The position numbers were made by a program, and so were the translations under genes. DNA of 64,000 nucleotides from contig JALMLS010000052.1 of NCBI GenBank assembly GCA_038496445.1, forward strand, positions 79,706-143,705, read 5' to 3'. Shown here one piece after another: positions 1 through 12,237 of this stretch. The notes under the pieces were generated by a model. That model had not been told where the DNA came from, did no database searches, and saw nothing but the letters and a program-made list of their open reading frames with translations. Numbering within the stretch: position 1 is the first letter of the stretch; the number at the start of each line of letters is the position of its first letter. Origin of the DNA: Trichosphaerium sp. ATCC 40318 (Eukaryota; Discosea; Flabellinia; Trichosidae).

Positions 1-150
1 TTGTACAACCAACGTGTTTTTAGACAGCAGTGAAAAGCAGGCAGCGTTAAATGACACTGTTGGTATGGCGCAATAAGTTAATTAAAATTACTAATTTGTC
101 ACTACAAGACACGATGGTAAAACTCGTCAAACGCATCATGGAGGCAATGT

Positions 151-2049
151 ATGAGCGAGGTACATGTTGATGAACAAAAGTTGTTCGCTAAAGTTCCCAC
201 AGATAAGGCAAAAGAGCAAACGAGTGCCAAGAAACGACCTATGCCTGCCGAGTACGTAACACCAGCAAAACACAAGTATGATAGAGGTATAGATTACAAT
301 TAAGGAAATTTTATGTTAAAATGTGCCACATAGGTAACAGCAAAGAACAAGGCAAAAACAATGGCAGCAAGGGTAAATTATTGCGTAGATTCAAGTCTCC
401 TGGTAGAGGACGAAAAAACACTTCCCCTGAACCTGTACAATAGCCTTGTATTGTGAATATGCGCGCATTAATTTATTTGTTAAAGGAGCGTGTCAGACCT
501 GAAGTGATATCTAATATTGATGAGTTTCCACCTGAGATAAAGAAAAAATTAGATAGAGCTAAAATTGATCAAGAGTTGATGGATGCTAATTGGCATATAC
601 TTCTTAATTCTATAAATCTCGTTTGTAAAAAACGCTACTTGCACCCAGCCGATACAGATAAGAAAAAACACCGTAAACATCGTGGTTATGCACCAGAAGA
701 AGAATATAGACGCGTCAGTACGTTTTTTAACTGTCCTTGAGTTGTTGTTTAACGATTGCAAAGAATCATCGCTACGCGATGTTGGAAGGCCTGTAAAAAA
801 GATGTACAAGATATCCCACGAAGTTGGAAAAGGGTACAACAGAAAAAAGAGTTTCTTTTTTTTTTCATTTCTACTGACGCGCTTTTATCTGAAGTGGATT
901 TGGTGTAGTTTATGCAGCCGTTGATTCAGCGTCAAAAAAAAATAGGGTAGCAATAAAAAAGGTATAACCGAGTAATTCCATGCTCTTTTTTGTTTTATCT
1001 TATTAACTTCAAAAGGCACCACATCGTACGGAGGTAGAAAAGGAGTATAATTATTGTGAAATTGCTATTCTACAAAAATGTGATCATCCAAACATTCTCA
1101 GCTTCAAGAACGCCTTCTTGGTTAGCGAAAAGTTCGAGGTAGGGAATAAAAACCATATTAGACGTTTTTAACGATACAAACATATCCTGTAGTGTTGGAT
1201 TGTTACAGAGTTTATGGAAGGTGGTACGCTTAGCCAAGCGGCTAGAAACTATGGATTCTCTGAGAAGCATATCGCCTACACAGCAAGAGAAATGCTGAAA
1301 GGTTAGTTGATAAATTCAAAGAAAAAGTAAATTTCGTAAATGTTTTGTTCAGGTATACAGTATCTTCACCGCTCTGGTCTTGTACATCGTGATCTTAAGA
1401 GTGAGAATGTTATGATGTCAGTTAAGGGTGATATTAAACTCAGTACGTCTAGAATCATGTTTTGAAACGAAAAAGACGTTAACATAAAAATAGTCGATTT
1501 TGGATTTTGCGCGGATTTCTCAGAAGGAGAAAGACATGACACGTTGGGATCTCCTTTCTGGATACCTCCAGAGATGATAAGAAAAGAACCACATTCATAC
1601 CCTGCAGATATATGGTCTTTTGCAGTATGCATAGTAGAAATGCTTTTGAGAAGACCTCCGAATGATCACTCTGCAATTTATGCATTGTTTACAGCAGCAA
1701 CAGAAGGACTACGTAGTAGTATACCAACAAAGGTTACTTCAAACTGTAAAGACTTTCTTAGAAAGTGTCTCATCATTGAACCTTCAAAGAGAGCAACAGC
1801 AGAGCAATTACTAAAGGTACAGCCCAAAAAAAAACCAAGAAAACGATTTTTGGACAAAAGCAAAGTTTTTATTTTTTCTTGGACTTCTTGTTTTGTCACG
1901 TTTTTTTCGTTGGTGTTAATTAGTGCGTGGAACTTACTTTTCTTTAGCATCCATTTTTGACACCAAAAGGTCTCAGTGACGGATTTGCAAAGGTTGTCAA
2001 AAATATTTTTATTTCAAATGTACTTTTACAAACTGGTATAAACTTCTAA
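151..2049 (+). CDS. STE20/PAK-like serine/threonine protein kinase
   Basis: Ten exons can be joined (151-286, 334-434, 486-717, 764-833, 895-961, 1016-1138, 1193-1301, 1353-1442, 1494-1816, 1948-2049). They give 1353 nt, an uninterrupted 450-residue protein. The C-terminal two thirds is a complete kinase domain: glycine loop GKGGFGVVY, VAIKK lysine, catalytic loop [11 protein letters not shown] motif in IDFGFCADF, and [11 protein letters not shown] where STE20 kinases have GTPYWMAPE. The Lys-rich N-terminus of about 190 residues contains [13 protein letters not shown] see no canonical CRIB motif, so control by Rac/Cdc42 cannot be claimed. An in-frame stop at 118-120 with no intervening ATG supports the start. 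STE20 kinases signal to MAP-kinase or cytoskeletal pathways; the substrate is unknown. Confidence 0.88.
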
Positions 2050-2505
2050 GTACTCACCCTTTGACTTGCTTGCACAAAATATGTGTTTGTAATGTTTTAA
2101 TAAGAATGTGGAATTATCTTGACGTGCAAATTTTTTGTCTATTTCATCTTTGACGTGCGTATGGCTTGGTACAAATACCCAGCTGTATTTACGCTCTATG
2201 AACGAAGTTTAGCGAATCATTTTCTAAAAAGCACATGAACACATAATCACGCCATTGTAGCCTGATACTTTGTTACGATACCGCGAGTCGGAGTAGGCAA
2301 TTCGCTTCCAAAAAGGGAAAAAAACAATTTTAATTCTATTGCTTTTATTGCAGGCCACGTTAATCTATGATATCGGAGGTTTTTGAAGAGTATGCTATGG
2401 AGTTTACCATAACTGGAGCATTTTTTTACATAGCGAAAATGACGTCAATGTATGATGTCAACGTTATTTCGTAGCTACTCTACAAAAAACCCAGCAATAC
2501 TAACA
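2050..2505. other. Intergenic region between kinase and lectin genes
   Basis: No open reading frame, RNA gene or repeat is recognisable in these 456 bases. They must hold the kinase 3' UTR and the lectin promoter. The closing part is AT-rich, with short T-runs and no clear TATA box. Confidence 0.4.
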
Positions 2506-4401
2506 ATGCATCGTCTCAACGTTCATATAGCAATACTGGCCTGTGTCATCGTGTTTACGTGCGGTAGTTTGCAGTATACTATACTGCCTGGGCCTTATAC
2601 TTGGAGTGACGCCGTTAGCGCGTGTATTGCAAAGTACTAGAGTGTTTTTGTTGGTTTTTGTAACGTTTACTGTTTAGCGGGCAACAAATTGCCGAAATTC
2701 ATAACGCACAAGATTTTAATGCCATGGTACCGCTTGTAACGGTGCACACTTGGCTTGGAGGAAAACAACGAGACTCTTTACCACTTTCAACTTGTCTGGC
2801 AGGGTACGACCATATATACAACGATTTACCTGGTATCAAATGATTGAATACTGCATCTTCAATTATCCAAAACGGTCTTGTTTGACTGCTCGTTTACCAG
2901 AAAATAACATTTTCTAGTGATACTGGTAGCTTGTTCGATTGTGCATGTGATAGCTGTGTAACTAGTGCCTCATTCTGCCCCGATTGCCAAAATCACCTTG
3001 ACGGATATTATTGGCTAAGTAATAGTGCTGTTTCGTTGATTTCAACAGATCTATACACTAGCAGCACGTGAGTGCCTTTCCAAAAAACAAGTAATCTAAC
3101 TTTGTTTAGAAATATTACGAGCTATCTAACGACGTACTGGACGGACAACAATCCAACTATAGTTCTTGGAGCTACGGGTACTGAGCGACAGGAGTGTTTG
3201 GAAATGCTTAGTACAACGAAAAAATTGAACGATGGAGCTTGTACAGCCATGAGAGCTGTAGCGTGCCAACCTTTACCACCAACCACTACGCCACCTACAA
3301 CAGAAACCCCAACTACTATACCTCCTACAACAGAATCTCCTACAACAGAAGCACCAACAACACTTCCACCTACCACTGTATCTCCTACTACAGCGCCTCC
3401 AACAACAACAGCACCAACAACAGGTTCTCCAACTACTATACCTCCTACACCAGGTTCTCCAACTACTATATCTCCTACAACAGAATCTCCCACAGGTTCT
3501 CCAACTACTATACCTCCCACAATAGGTTCTCCAACGACAATAGTACCTACTACAGAGGCTCCAACAATGATGCTAGCAAGCACTAATTGTAAGACTTACT
3601 ATTTTTTTCAACAAACACTTTTTTCTTTCTAATTGTTACTTCAGTCAGCTTGCGTTTCTCAAAGCCTCTATCGATCACTGAGGTTGATTCTTTTGCTAAT
3701 CTCATTGCTCCTGTATTCGGTGTCCGTGAGGAGTTTATATCAGCTAAATCAGAAGGAACTAGCTCTAAAAGGCAAGCTTCGAACACTGTTGTAGTAACAG
3801 TAACTCAAGATCCACGTACGGGAAATCAAAGGCTTACCTTAACATATGTACTAATTAACCCTTACTTTTAGTTGTTTCTGAACCTATATCAGACTTTGTA
3901 GATAATAAACTATCCGATCCAGCAACATTTGTTAGTGTTCAACTAATAGCATCAGATAACTTTGGTGCTGATGTTGAACTTGTTGGTGCATTATTACCAC
4001 AAGAAGAAGAACCACCAACACTTGGATTTCGTAATGGATATATCTTTGGTATAGCTATTTTGATAGGTACAACGCACTTACTTTTAATGGCAGTTTGTAA
4101 CATGTCAAAAAACTTTTAGCTTTAGTTGTTGATTGTTAATTGCGTGATGTTTTTCGTAGTTCTTGTCGTTGTACTTGTAGTACTTATTGTGCTGGTTGTT
4201 TTAATACAACAACGAGCTAGCGCTAATAAGATTAACAAAGCTGCGGCTGAATATAGAAGATCTGCATCTTCTAAAGTAATGAATAAGGTAAGCAACAATA
4301 CAACATCAATATTTTTGTTAATATTTGTTATTCATTAGGGTGAAAGCATTGGTGTATTTAATTCTCCAAGATCAGACACTGAACTCATAGTGGCAAATTG
4401 A
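2506..4401 (+). CDS. C-type lectin-domain membrane protein with Pro/Thr-rich stalk
   Basis: Eight exons (2506-2633, 2678-2803, 2918-3067, 3110-3588, 3648-3817, 3872-4069, 4160-4288, 4339-4401) sum to 1443 nt, or 480 residues. A signal peptide at residues 1-23 (IAILACVIVFTC) is followed by a C-type lectin fold: WSDAVSAC, then GQQIAEIHNAQDF, HTWLGGKQRD, YWTDNNPT, ECLEML, LNDGACTAMRAVACQ. Next comes a stalk of about 100 residues made of PTT/ESPTT-type repeats, probably O-glycosylated. An ectodomain, a Val/Leu-only membrane helix (coding from 4160) and a short basic cytoplasmic tail follow. The EPN/QPD sugar-binding tripeptide is not obvious, so the ligand cannot be predicted. A phagocytic or adhesion receptor is a reasonable inference. 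Confidence 0.85.
3274..3570 (+). repeat. Degenerate Pro/Thr-coding short tandem repeats
   Basis: The lectin stalk is encoded by imperfect 9-18 nt units such as CCTACAACAGAA, CCAACTACTATA and CCTCCAACAACA. Variation between units is mostly silent or conservative, as expected for a mucin-like stalk that expands and contracts by slippage. The opposite strand and another frame are also open across this stretch, purely because of the repeat composition. Confidence 0.85.
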
Positions 4402-4741
4402 GATGACTAAGAGTTCCTTTTTCTATCTTCGTTACTTAATCAAACATGTACAATAATAAAGAGACGGAATGTAAAAATGATAAATAGACCTGAGTTACTT
4501 TGTTGGAGAATGTGACTATTTTTCCTTTGGTATTTTTTATGGCATTAGATTTAAGTTGGGTTATTCTTCTGGGCGGTTATTAATGACACAAATGGTGCAC
4601 AAGTAGAAGTGAAGAGTTTTTCAAGATACAACTTGCGAGCACTATATTGTAGCTTCAAAAAAAGGTCCGTTTCACAAATATAGATGAGATGTAAGAGATA
4701 GTGCTCGGGTGTAGTCAATATTATGTTTTTATTTTCTCAAG
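4402..4741. other. Convergent intergenic region
   Basis: These 340 bases lie between the ends of the convergent lectin and acidic-protein genes. An AATAAA occurs near 4455, just after the lectin stop, and may be its polyadenylation signal. Nothing else is recognised. Confidence 0.4.
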
Positions 4742-6207
4742 TTACAAAAGGAAACACAAGATTGCCATCAATGTCATTACGACTGCCGTTAGCTTAAACG
4801 ATCCAGATGTGGCAGTGTCATCATTTGTTGTAGATGTAACACCTGTAGTGCGAAGAGCAGGATCCCAGTTGCATGTTTCTCTAAGGTTTGAGATGCCTGT
4901 GAAAGACCAGTACAATACATTAGCGTGCTCGTCGTTATCTTGAGATTCTGAGTCATCTTCCTTTTGTACAGTGACGACAGCAACAGTGCGGTTACCACAT
5001 TCGATCTTTAACAAGGTTATAAGTACAAAGAAGGAAGAAAGCGCAAAGAAAAAACAGCATAGCCACAATTTCGTACCTCTTTCATCCATGATACACCACC
5101 TTCTTCGTCTTCGTTGTTGCTTCCACATACAGTTTCAGTCTCCTCATTGTCTTTGTGGTGATCACAATGCTTGCGTCTAGCTTTTGTTTGGTACACACCA
5201 ACCTACATTGAGTTAGTATTTAAGTGTCGGAAAAAAACACGAAAGTAGTAAAGATGTACCATAGCAACTTCGTTAGAAGTACCATTTTCCAACCAATTGT
5301 ATTCATCAATGAGACATTCTTTATCGATATTGATATCAAATTTAACATCATCTTGGTTTACAACAAATTTCTTGCTTCTACCAAAGCTTCCAGTGCCTTT
5401 TTTGAGAAGGAGTCAGGGAAGTACGCAATAAATGATGGTTTTTTCGAAAGAAAAAAGAGTGCTCACCAAAGTTAATAAAGAAGATTACTTCGAGACATCC
5501 ATCTGTTGTTTGTAAAATAACTTGTCTTGATTCATCATTAGGATTCATATCCAAAACGTTATTCCATTCCCAGTCATCTCCATTAGGAGGGTACGTGTTT
5601 ACCAAAGTGTCAACATCTGGGTCATAACCAGCATCACCTGATGGCTCGTACCTAAATAAAACGAGTCAGCAACAAAAAGAGAAAGAGGTAAACAAAAGAG
5701 CTTGACCAAAAACTGGAAGGTTTCCAGGTTTTATAGAATAGGTGGGACGTACTCTACAAGGTTTTTAATACGCAAATGAGACTTTACAAATTTTCTAGCG
5801 GACTTGAACTTTTCAAAGTGCTCAGACTTCATTCGGAGTTGGTTTTTAGATCCTTCTACGTCAATGTCGACTTCAAGCTATCATTTTTAAGGTAAGAGTC
5901 AATCTTTTTTGGCTAAGTTGTGGGTTTTGGGTCGAAACTACAAATTGTACCTCGTCTTTGCGTGGTCCTTGGTGTCCTTTGGCTTCAATAGAGACGGATG
6001 TTGCCTTTGAAAAAGCGTTAAAAGAGAGTACGTCAGAAAACCAGAACATGTGGAAAATGGCGGTCGAAGAGCAATACGTACTGTTACAGTGTAATCATAT
6101 CTCAATTTTGTGCGAGCGTGGTGCCAGCCAGGGGTGTCGTCTGTTTTATTATCACTAGCGCACACGCAAGCGATAAGTGCGATTAGAACGATAACGAAGC
6201 GTTGCAT
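4742..6207 (-). CDS. Secreted acidic protein similar to skeletal aspartic acid-rich proteins
   Basis: Seven exons (6207-6082, 6004-5951, 5877-5753, 5651-5467, 5396-5260, 5202-5077, 5005-4742) sum to 1017 nt, giving 338 residues. The start is a clear signal peptide, MQRFVIVLIALIACVCA. The body contains KSEHFEKFKSARKFVKSHL, EPSGDAGYDPDVDTL and an acidic Cys-containing stretch (CDHHKDNEETETVCGS). Near the end are CGNRTVAVV and NWDPALRTTG, followed by a hydrophobic C-terminus that could be a membrane helix or a GPI-anchor signal. This order, with the D-x-DT region, the acidic insert and the WDP-x-x-G element, resembles the coral SAARP family as I remember it. That is a recollection, not a search result. 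A cell-surface role is inferred; mineralisation is not. Confidence 0.6.
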
Positions 6208-7254
6208 TGTTGGCTACTTGTTTACTAAAAAAGGAGTTTTCGGTAGCCGCAAAACTAAACGCAGAGTAGCAACGCCAGAATTAAGCTCCTATATGAATAC
6301 AGAGTACGAATATCGTTTTTTACTTTTGTAGTCAGCGTGGCCGCAACTTTCGGGTTGTACTTGCGTCATAGTCAAAGTTGTACAAAAAAATGTGAATATC
6401 TTTGAACAGACTCGTGGTTTGTTCAATGTGACTGGGATTACGTCTTGAGTTATGCTCTCAGGTTTTATGCACATTCTCCACGTCGGTAGAGATTCACTGC
6501 TAAGGGAGTTGTAGAGAGGGAACGGAAACATTTGCAATCTTTTTTTCGCCAATCAAACTGAAACTCATCAATTTTTTCGCGTGGCCACGTATTTTCAAGC
6601 TTCGTTCAGAATTTTTTTCTATATTTGGTTTAAAAAGCATACATCCACTTTTGCCGTTCCTTCAACTTCAACAGCTACCAGGGTGGTATTGCACTAGATG
6701 ACCACTTTTCATATGCACAGAAGTGGATTCTTCGTCATTTGTAACAAATGAGAGTATAGGTAGAGGTGGCAAATACCGGTCCGATACCGGTCCGGTTTCA
6801 ATATATCGGTTTTCGGTCCGTAACCGGTCCGTGATTTAGAGCAAGAGCAGTATTCATTCAGTGAATAACAATGTAATTGGCTTCTTTTTGAACCACCACT
6901 CACTTTATTTTGAATAAAAGTAGCCTGAAACGCCTTAAAATTGAGAGTTCTACACATAGAGTGGTTGAAAGCCCTCAATCAGCCCGTTTTAACAAAATTA
7001 AGTTTAGCGGTAAAACAAGCTACTTTTTTTGAGTCAAAATGTGCCTGTGGTGACGTTATTTTGACATTTGGACAAAATCACGTGATGTTACATACTTTCA
7101 TACACTTTCACCCAAACATCTTTTTATCACTTTGTGCGCGTAGAGCAACTTATCAAGTGCATTGCTTACGCGAAATAATAGTATCTAAACTATTTTAGGT
7201 ATGAAAAAAAAAAAGTGTTGTTTTTTTTTTCTCTGACTATCAACAGCTTGTAGA
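6208..7254. other. Intergenic region with a transposon-end-like block
   Basis: About 1 kb separates the divergently transcribed acidic-protein and dehydrogenase genes. Short ORFs here have no recognisable family features. The notable element is the CGGTCC-rich block at 6761-6835, described separately. A CACGTG palindrome lies at 7079-7084 and A/T homopolymers immediately precede the dehydrogenase start. Confidence 0.4.
6761..6835. mobile_element. hAT-like terminal sequence (single end, no transposase seen)
   Basis: The block begins TAGAGGTGGCAAATACCGGT and continues with repeated CCGGTCCG/CGGTTTTCGGTCCG units. Ends of the form [C/T]AGxGGTGGCAA followed by alternating CCGGTCCGG units are characteristic of many hAT-type non-autonomous elements. 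Neither a matching inverted end nor an 8-bp target duplication is visible nearby, and no transposase-coding segment is present. It is therefore most likely a decayed or solo end. Confidence 0.4.
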
Positions 7255-8875
7255 ATGATTGGAATAGTTTCTATACTTCTTGGTATCATAAGCACGTTTG
7301 TTGCCATGTACTATTTTACTAGTTCATCAAACAACAGACGTAAAATGAATAAGGGTGATGCGATACTCATTACTGGATGCGAGTACGTTGATTACAGTTT
7401 TTGTTGACGATTTTGTGGTACAAAATACGCCAAAACACCTCTGAAGGTTATAAAACAAAGTACTAACAGCTCACGTGCGTAATATTACTTCATAATTCGA
7501 TCTCATAGAAATTAGGAAAGCGAAACTTGAATTAGTCGATATTCTGCCCTATTCGTGTTTTCTTCTCATGCGCTACTAGCTCTGGATTTGGAAATTTGCT
7601 TGCCAAACGTCTCGATAATATTGGATACTGCGTATTTGCTCTATGCCTTAAAAAAGAGAGTATACCTTTACTAAATAAAGAAACATCATCTTTTGTTATC
7701 CCAATTCAATGTGATATCACAAAACAGGTACACCATTTATTTTTCTGGGCTAGAGGCAATGCACTCGCTTATCGTTTTCTTCAGGACGATGTTGACTTGG
7801 CGGTATCTATTGTTACTCAAACATTAAAAGATAAAGACTGGAACTTGGTCGGATTAGTCAATAACGCAGGGATATTTTGTGGATGGAACTTGGATTTTAA
7901 TACTGTTGCTGATTATGAAAGAAATTATAAAGGTAATGTCCGATTTTTGAGTATACCTTGTTTCTATCGTTTGACAGGTTGATTCAAGTGAATGTATTCG
8001 GTCTTATTCGTGTTACAAAGGCATTTTTACGTAAGTTTAACCGCAATGCATAGTGTACATTTGCACCTAACACCAGGACATAGCATTTCTTAAAAAAACA
8101 AAGGGAAGGTTGATAAACGTGGCTAGTATGGCAAGCTTGGGTGTGACACCAGGGGTGTCATGTTACTGTTCAACTAAAGTATGGATATGATAATGAAAAC
8201 TTGCGAGTTTTTTTGTGTTGACTATTTAATAGTTTGCTGTTGATGGCTTCAGTCGCAGTTTACGTATGGAAATTAAACCATTTGGTATCAAAGTAATACT
8301 TATACGTATGGTAGTAATAAGCTATTTGCCTTTTGAACAGCAAGGTTGTTGATTGGAAATTCTTACTTTTTTCCTAGATCCCGGAAGTTTTGCTACAGAA
8401 ATGGGTCGTGTAGCACAAGGGCAATTTGAAAAACGTAAATCATTTTGAGATTTATTTTATTACTAAACTATCTAATGTGGTTGTTTAGACTTTAATGAAC
8501 ACCCTGAAATGCACGAAGAATATGGCAAGCAGTACTTGGAAGGAACAATAAAGGTAACTTCTGCAGTTAAATTTGGTGATCCAAAGGATGTCGTAGATGC
8601 GATGGTACGCCCTTCTCTTACAATCAAGTATTGATTTCATTATTAATTATAGGTAAATGCAATTACATCAGAGAATCCAAAAGCAAGGTACGTCATGAAC
8701 CTAAGACGATGGTGTACTTGACAAGTCGCTTATTTTCTCACGTGTTTTTTTTAATAGATATGTTGTTGGTTTTGATGCGATGATTATCAGGATTATTGGT
8801 ATGTTACCAGATTACTTGGGCGATAAACTTATGGAAATTCTAATTCCGTTACCTAAACCACAATGTGTTCAATAG
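7255..8875 (+). CDS. Short-chain dehydrogenase/reductase, 11beta-HSD/retinol-dehydrogenase type
   Basis: An N-terminal hydrophobic anchor (MIGIVSILLGIISTFVAMYYF) precedes a classical SDR fold. The cofactor loop TGC..SGFGNLLAKRL spans an intron. It is followed by VLVNNAG-like LVGLVNNAG, the NVFG helix, the catalytic segment RLINVASMASLGVTPGVSCYC and the YCSTK active-site Tyr/Lys. PGSFATEM corresponds to the PGxFxT element after strand 6. About eleven short introns interrupt it. The C-terminus ends LPKPQCVQ. The membrane anchor and PG-x-F-x-T motif suggest a microsomal enzyme acting on steroid, retinoid or other lipid alcohols, using NAD(P)H; the substrate cannot be assigned. It converges with the Hsp104 gene about 200 bases downstream. 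Confidence 0.9.
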
Positions 8876-9077
8876 ATAGGCTCATTGAAAAGCAAATTCA
8901 AATACACTCAATAAATATTTAATGAGTGTTGTGAAGCCACTCTGATGGATTTTATTAACTCGCTAGGTGCTCATTTACTTGAATTAAGGTGAGTAGCTGT
9001 AAGCATACTTTGCTGGGCAAGTCACTCAGTATTCCTACCAAAAAAAACTGGTTTGAGTTTTACTTTTGTTTATTTAT

Positions 9078-12000
9078 TTACATTTCCATGTCCATGTCAT
9101 CTAACATATTCATGCTATCATCATAATCGTTAACTTGTTGATTTCCTTGAATCTTTTCAATGTTAAAAACTAGGTTTCCATCCACTGCATCTATATGTAC
9201 GATAGCATTTGAGTCAAGTTTTTGTGATAAAATAAGCCTTGATAACTCCGTTGTGACGTTTCTCTCAATGAATCTTTTTAGAGGTCTCGCACCATACACA
9301 GGATCATATGTTTCTTCTGTGATGTACGTATAAGCATTATCTGTAAGCTTAATCCCGACATTTCGTTCAGCAAGTCGTTTTTGAAGGGCTGTGAATTGAA
9401 GTGTGACAATTTTTCTGATATCGTCTTGTGACAATGGAGAAAAGATGACCAAGTCATCCAATCTGTTCAAAAACTCTGGTGAAAAATGAGCTTTGACTTG
9501 ACCCATGACGATTTGTTTTGTCTGTTCAGAAATAACATTGCCCTTTGCTTGTTCAAGAAGTTGATGGGCGCCAATATTTGAAGTCTAAAAAAGAAAAAAG
9601 TAAGAAAGTGATTGATTTCAACTAACAGATTCTGTTAAGATACGTACCATAATAAGCACAACATTACTAAAATCTACTGTTTTCCCTTGAGAATCAGTTA
9701 ATCTGCCATCATCCATGACTTGAAGTAAGGTATTTAAGACAAGCTTATGTGCTTTTTCAATTTCATCGAAAAGAACAACAGAGTAAGGTCTTCTTCTCAC
9801 TGCCTCCGTTAGTTGGCCACCTTGTTCGTATCCAACATATCCAGGAGGTGCACCAATAAGTCTGGCAACGGCATGTTGTTCCATGTACTCTAAGGAAACA
9901 AGTTAACAAAAAATAACGAACGCTAAGGGTGTGCGTTATAATTACGAACCTGACATATCAAGTCTTACGATTAAGTTTTCGTCATCAAACAGCTCAGCTG
10001 CAAGTGCTTTTGCAAGTTCAGTTTTACCGACACCTGTAGGTCCAAGGAATAGGAATGATGCTGTAGGCTTTCCAGGTCGTGAAAGGCCAGCTCTTGATCT
10101 CAAAACTGCCTATTTTGCAAAAAGTTAGAACAAGGACACAAAAAAAATCTATTAAAAGTCGTACCTCTGCAACTGCCTTTACTGCTTCGTTTTGACCGAT
10201 AAGACGTTCATGAAGGTGCTTACCAAGGTCTAGAATCTTTTCCCTTTCAGTTTGGCCGAGTTTAGAAACAGGAATGCCAGTCCATCGAGAAACAACTTCA
10301 GCGATATGCTCGGCTGTCACGTTTTCAGTCAACAAAAAGTCTTCCTTTCTCTGCTCGATATCTTTTGCCATCGACTCGATAGCTTTTTTTGTTTCAGGTA
10401 TAGCACCATATTCAATATCAGCTACCCTACTCATATCGCCTTGTCTCTTCGCTATAGCCAATTTTCGTTTAAGTGCGTCCAACTTTAAGCGCATGTTTGA
10501 GATGTTATCGAATACGCCCTTCTCGTGGTCATATCGCAGTTTTAGGGGTTGTAGTTTTTCGTTAACGTTTGCTAGTTCCTTCTTGGCTTCCGTAAGCCTT
10601 GTTTTAGACCCTTCATCCTTTTCTTTTTCTAGATGTTTGATTTGAACTTGAAGGTGCATTGATCGCCTCTCAAGAATATCAAGTTCTTCGGGTTGAGAAT
10701 CAAGTTGTACTCTTGCTTTTGCGCATGCCTCGTCCATTAAATCAATGGCTTTATCTGGAAGGAATCTTTGGGTAACCTACAGAAATAACATTAGTACAAG
10801 CCAAGCACGACCAAACAACCGGAAAACTATCAAGAATTATTTTTCAAACTCAAAATGTTTTTGTACAGTTTTTACGTACATATCGATCAGATAGACTAGC
10901 ACATGCTACCAATGCGGCATCTTGTATACTGACACCATGGTGTGTTTCGTATTTTTCTTTGATACCTCTAAGAATAGAGACAGTATCTTCAACAGAAGGT
11001 TCATTTACAAGGACTTGCTGAAATCTCCTTTCGAAAGCAGCATCCTTTTCCATGTACTGTCGGTACTCATCAAGTGTAGTTGCGCCAATACAGCGTAAAT
11101 CACCGCGAGCAAGCATAGGTTTAAGCAAGTTGGCAGCGTCCATAGCACCATCTGTTTTACCAGCGCCAAGAACCAAGTGAATTTCATCAATGAAAAGAAT
11201 GATTTTTCCTTTTGATTCAGATACTTCTTGTAGCACTGATTTTAGCCTTTCTTCAAATTCTCCTCTATATTTTGCTCCTGCGACAAGTGCACCCATATCA
11301 AGTGATATAACACGACAGTTCAAGTTATGAGGTACATCTCCAGAAACAATTCTTTGAGCGATACCTTCAACTATTGCACTAAATTTGCCGTTAGCTCAAA
11401 CGAATGAGAATTAACCTAAGAAAAGGTTGAGTTACGTTTTACCGACACCAGGGTCTCCAATTAGTACTGGGTTATTCTTTCTTCTTCGACTCAGAACTTG
11501 AATAACACGACGTACTTCATCATCTCTTCCGATAACAGGATCCAAGTCTGATGCTTCTGCTTGTGCTACTAGATCTCTTCCATACTTTTCAAGACATTCA
11601 TATGTGGCTTCAGCACGTTGTGTTGTTACTTTTTTCTTCCCTCTGACTTGTTTTACGGCTTCGAGAAGACGAGACTACAAAGTTTTTTTTAGAAATTTCG
11701 TTTTTTTTCATTCTTAGCATACTACGTACCTCGTTTAGGCCTCCTTGTTGGAAACAAGCATGTACCGTTTTATCTTTAGGTAATACACGCATCAAGTGAT
11801 CAAGAGAAACAAAGTGGTCTCCATTTTCGGCCTGTTTTTTTCTTGCCGCTTGAAATATTTTTGACAGATCAATAGATGGCGCTGGATGTTGTGGAGGAGG
11901 GTTTTGACGCGGAATTCTTAATATTTGTTGCTCTAAGGCTTGTTCTAAAGGCGTATTAGGCGATTAATAAAATAAACACTAATTACGTACGTATTTTCTT

Positions 12001-12177
12001 TGCGTTGGCGCCAGCTTTATCACAAATGCGCTTAGCTAAACCGTTTTCGTCATTAAACAGAGCTAGAGCAAGATGTATTGGTGTAATAACGGGATTGCCA
12101 TTTCCTATCGCTAATGTCCTTGCTTTAACTATTATTTTTTGAGTGTATTCTGTAAGTTCTTCTGGTTGTAGTGACAT
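9078..12177 (-). CDS. ClpB/Hsp104-type disaggregase (cytosolic)
   Basis: The protein starts [19 protein letters not shown], a Clp-N domain without a targeting peptide. It then shows the first AAA+ module (Walker A GDPGVGKT near 11450 and the [11 protein letters not shown] region), a long coiled middle domain (coding 10720-10290) and the second AAA+ module ([12 protein letters not shown] near 10035, [11 protein letters not shown], and [12 protein letters not shown] in the C-terminal domain). The acidic end [11 protein letters not shown] resembles cytosolic Hsp101/Hsp104 rather than bacterial or mitochondrial ClpB. Hsp104 hexamers thread aggregated proteins in cooperation with Hsp70. Several introns of 50-80 bp are present. 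A heat-shock-element-like site lies 60-90 bases upstream of the start. Confidence 0.96.
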
Positions 12178-12237
12178 GTTGTTTTAGTTGTTTGTTTTAA
12201 ATTTTTGGTGTCAGAAAGGTTCATGATGTGATCAAAA

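Noticed and set aside
3274-3570. Regular repeats that could suggest a CRISPR-like array
   Set aside because: Units are short, directly adjacent and protein-coding, with no spacers. This is a eukaryotic gene.
3122-3583. Long minus-strand open frame opposite the lectin stalk, rich in Val/Gly
   Set aside because: It is the mirror of the Pro/Thr-coding repeats; CCN/ACN codons read as GGN/GTN on the other strand. The plus-strand frame belongs to a coherent lectin protein.
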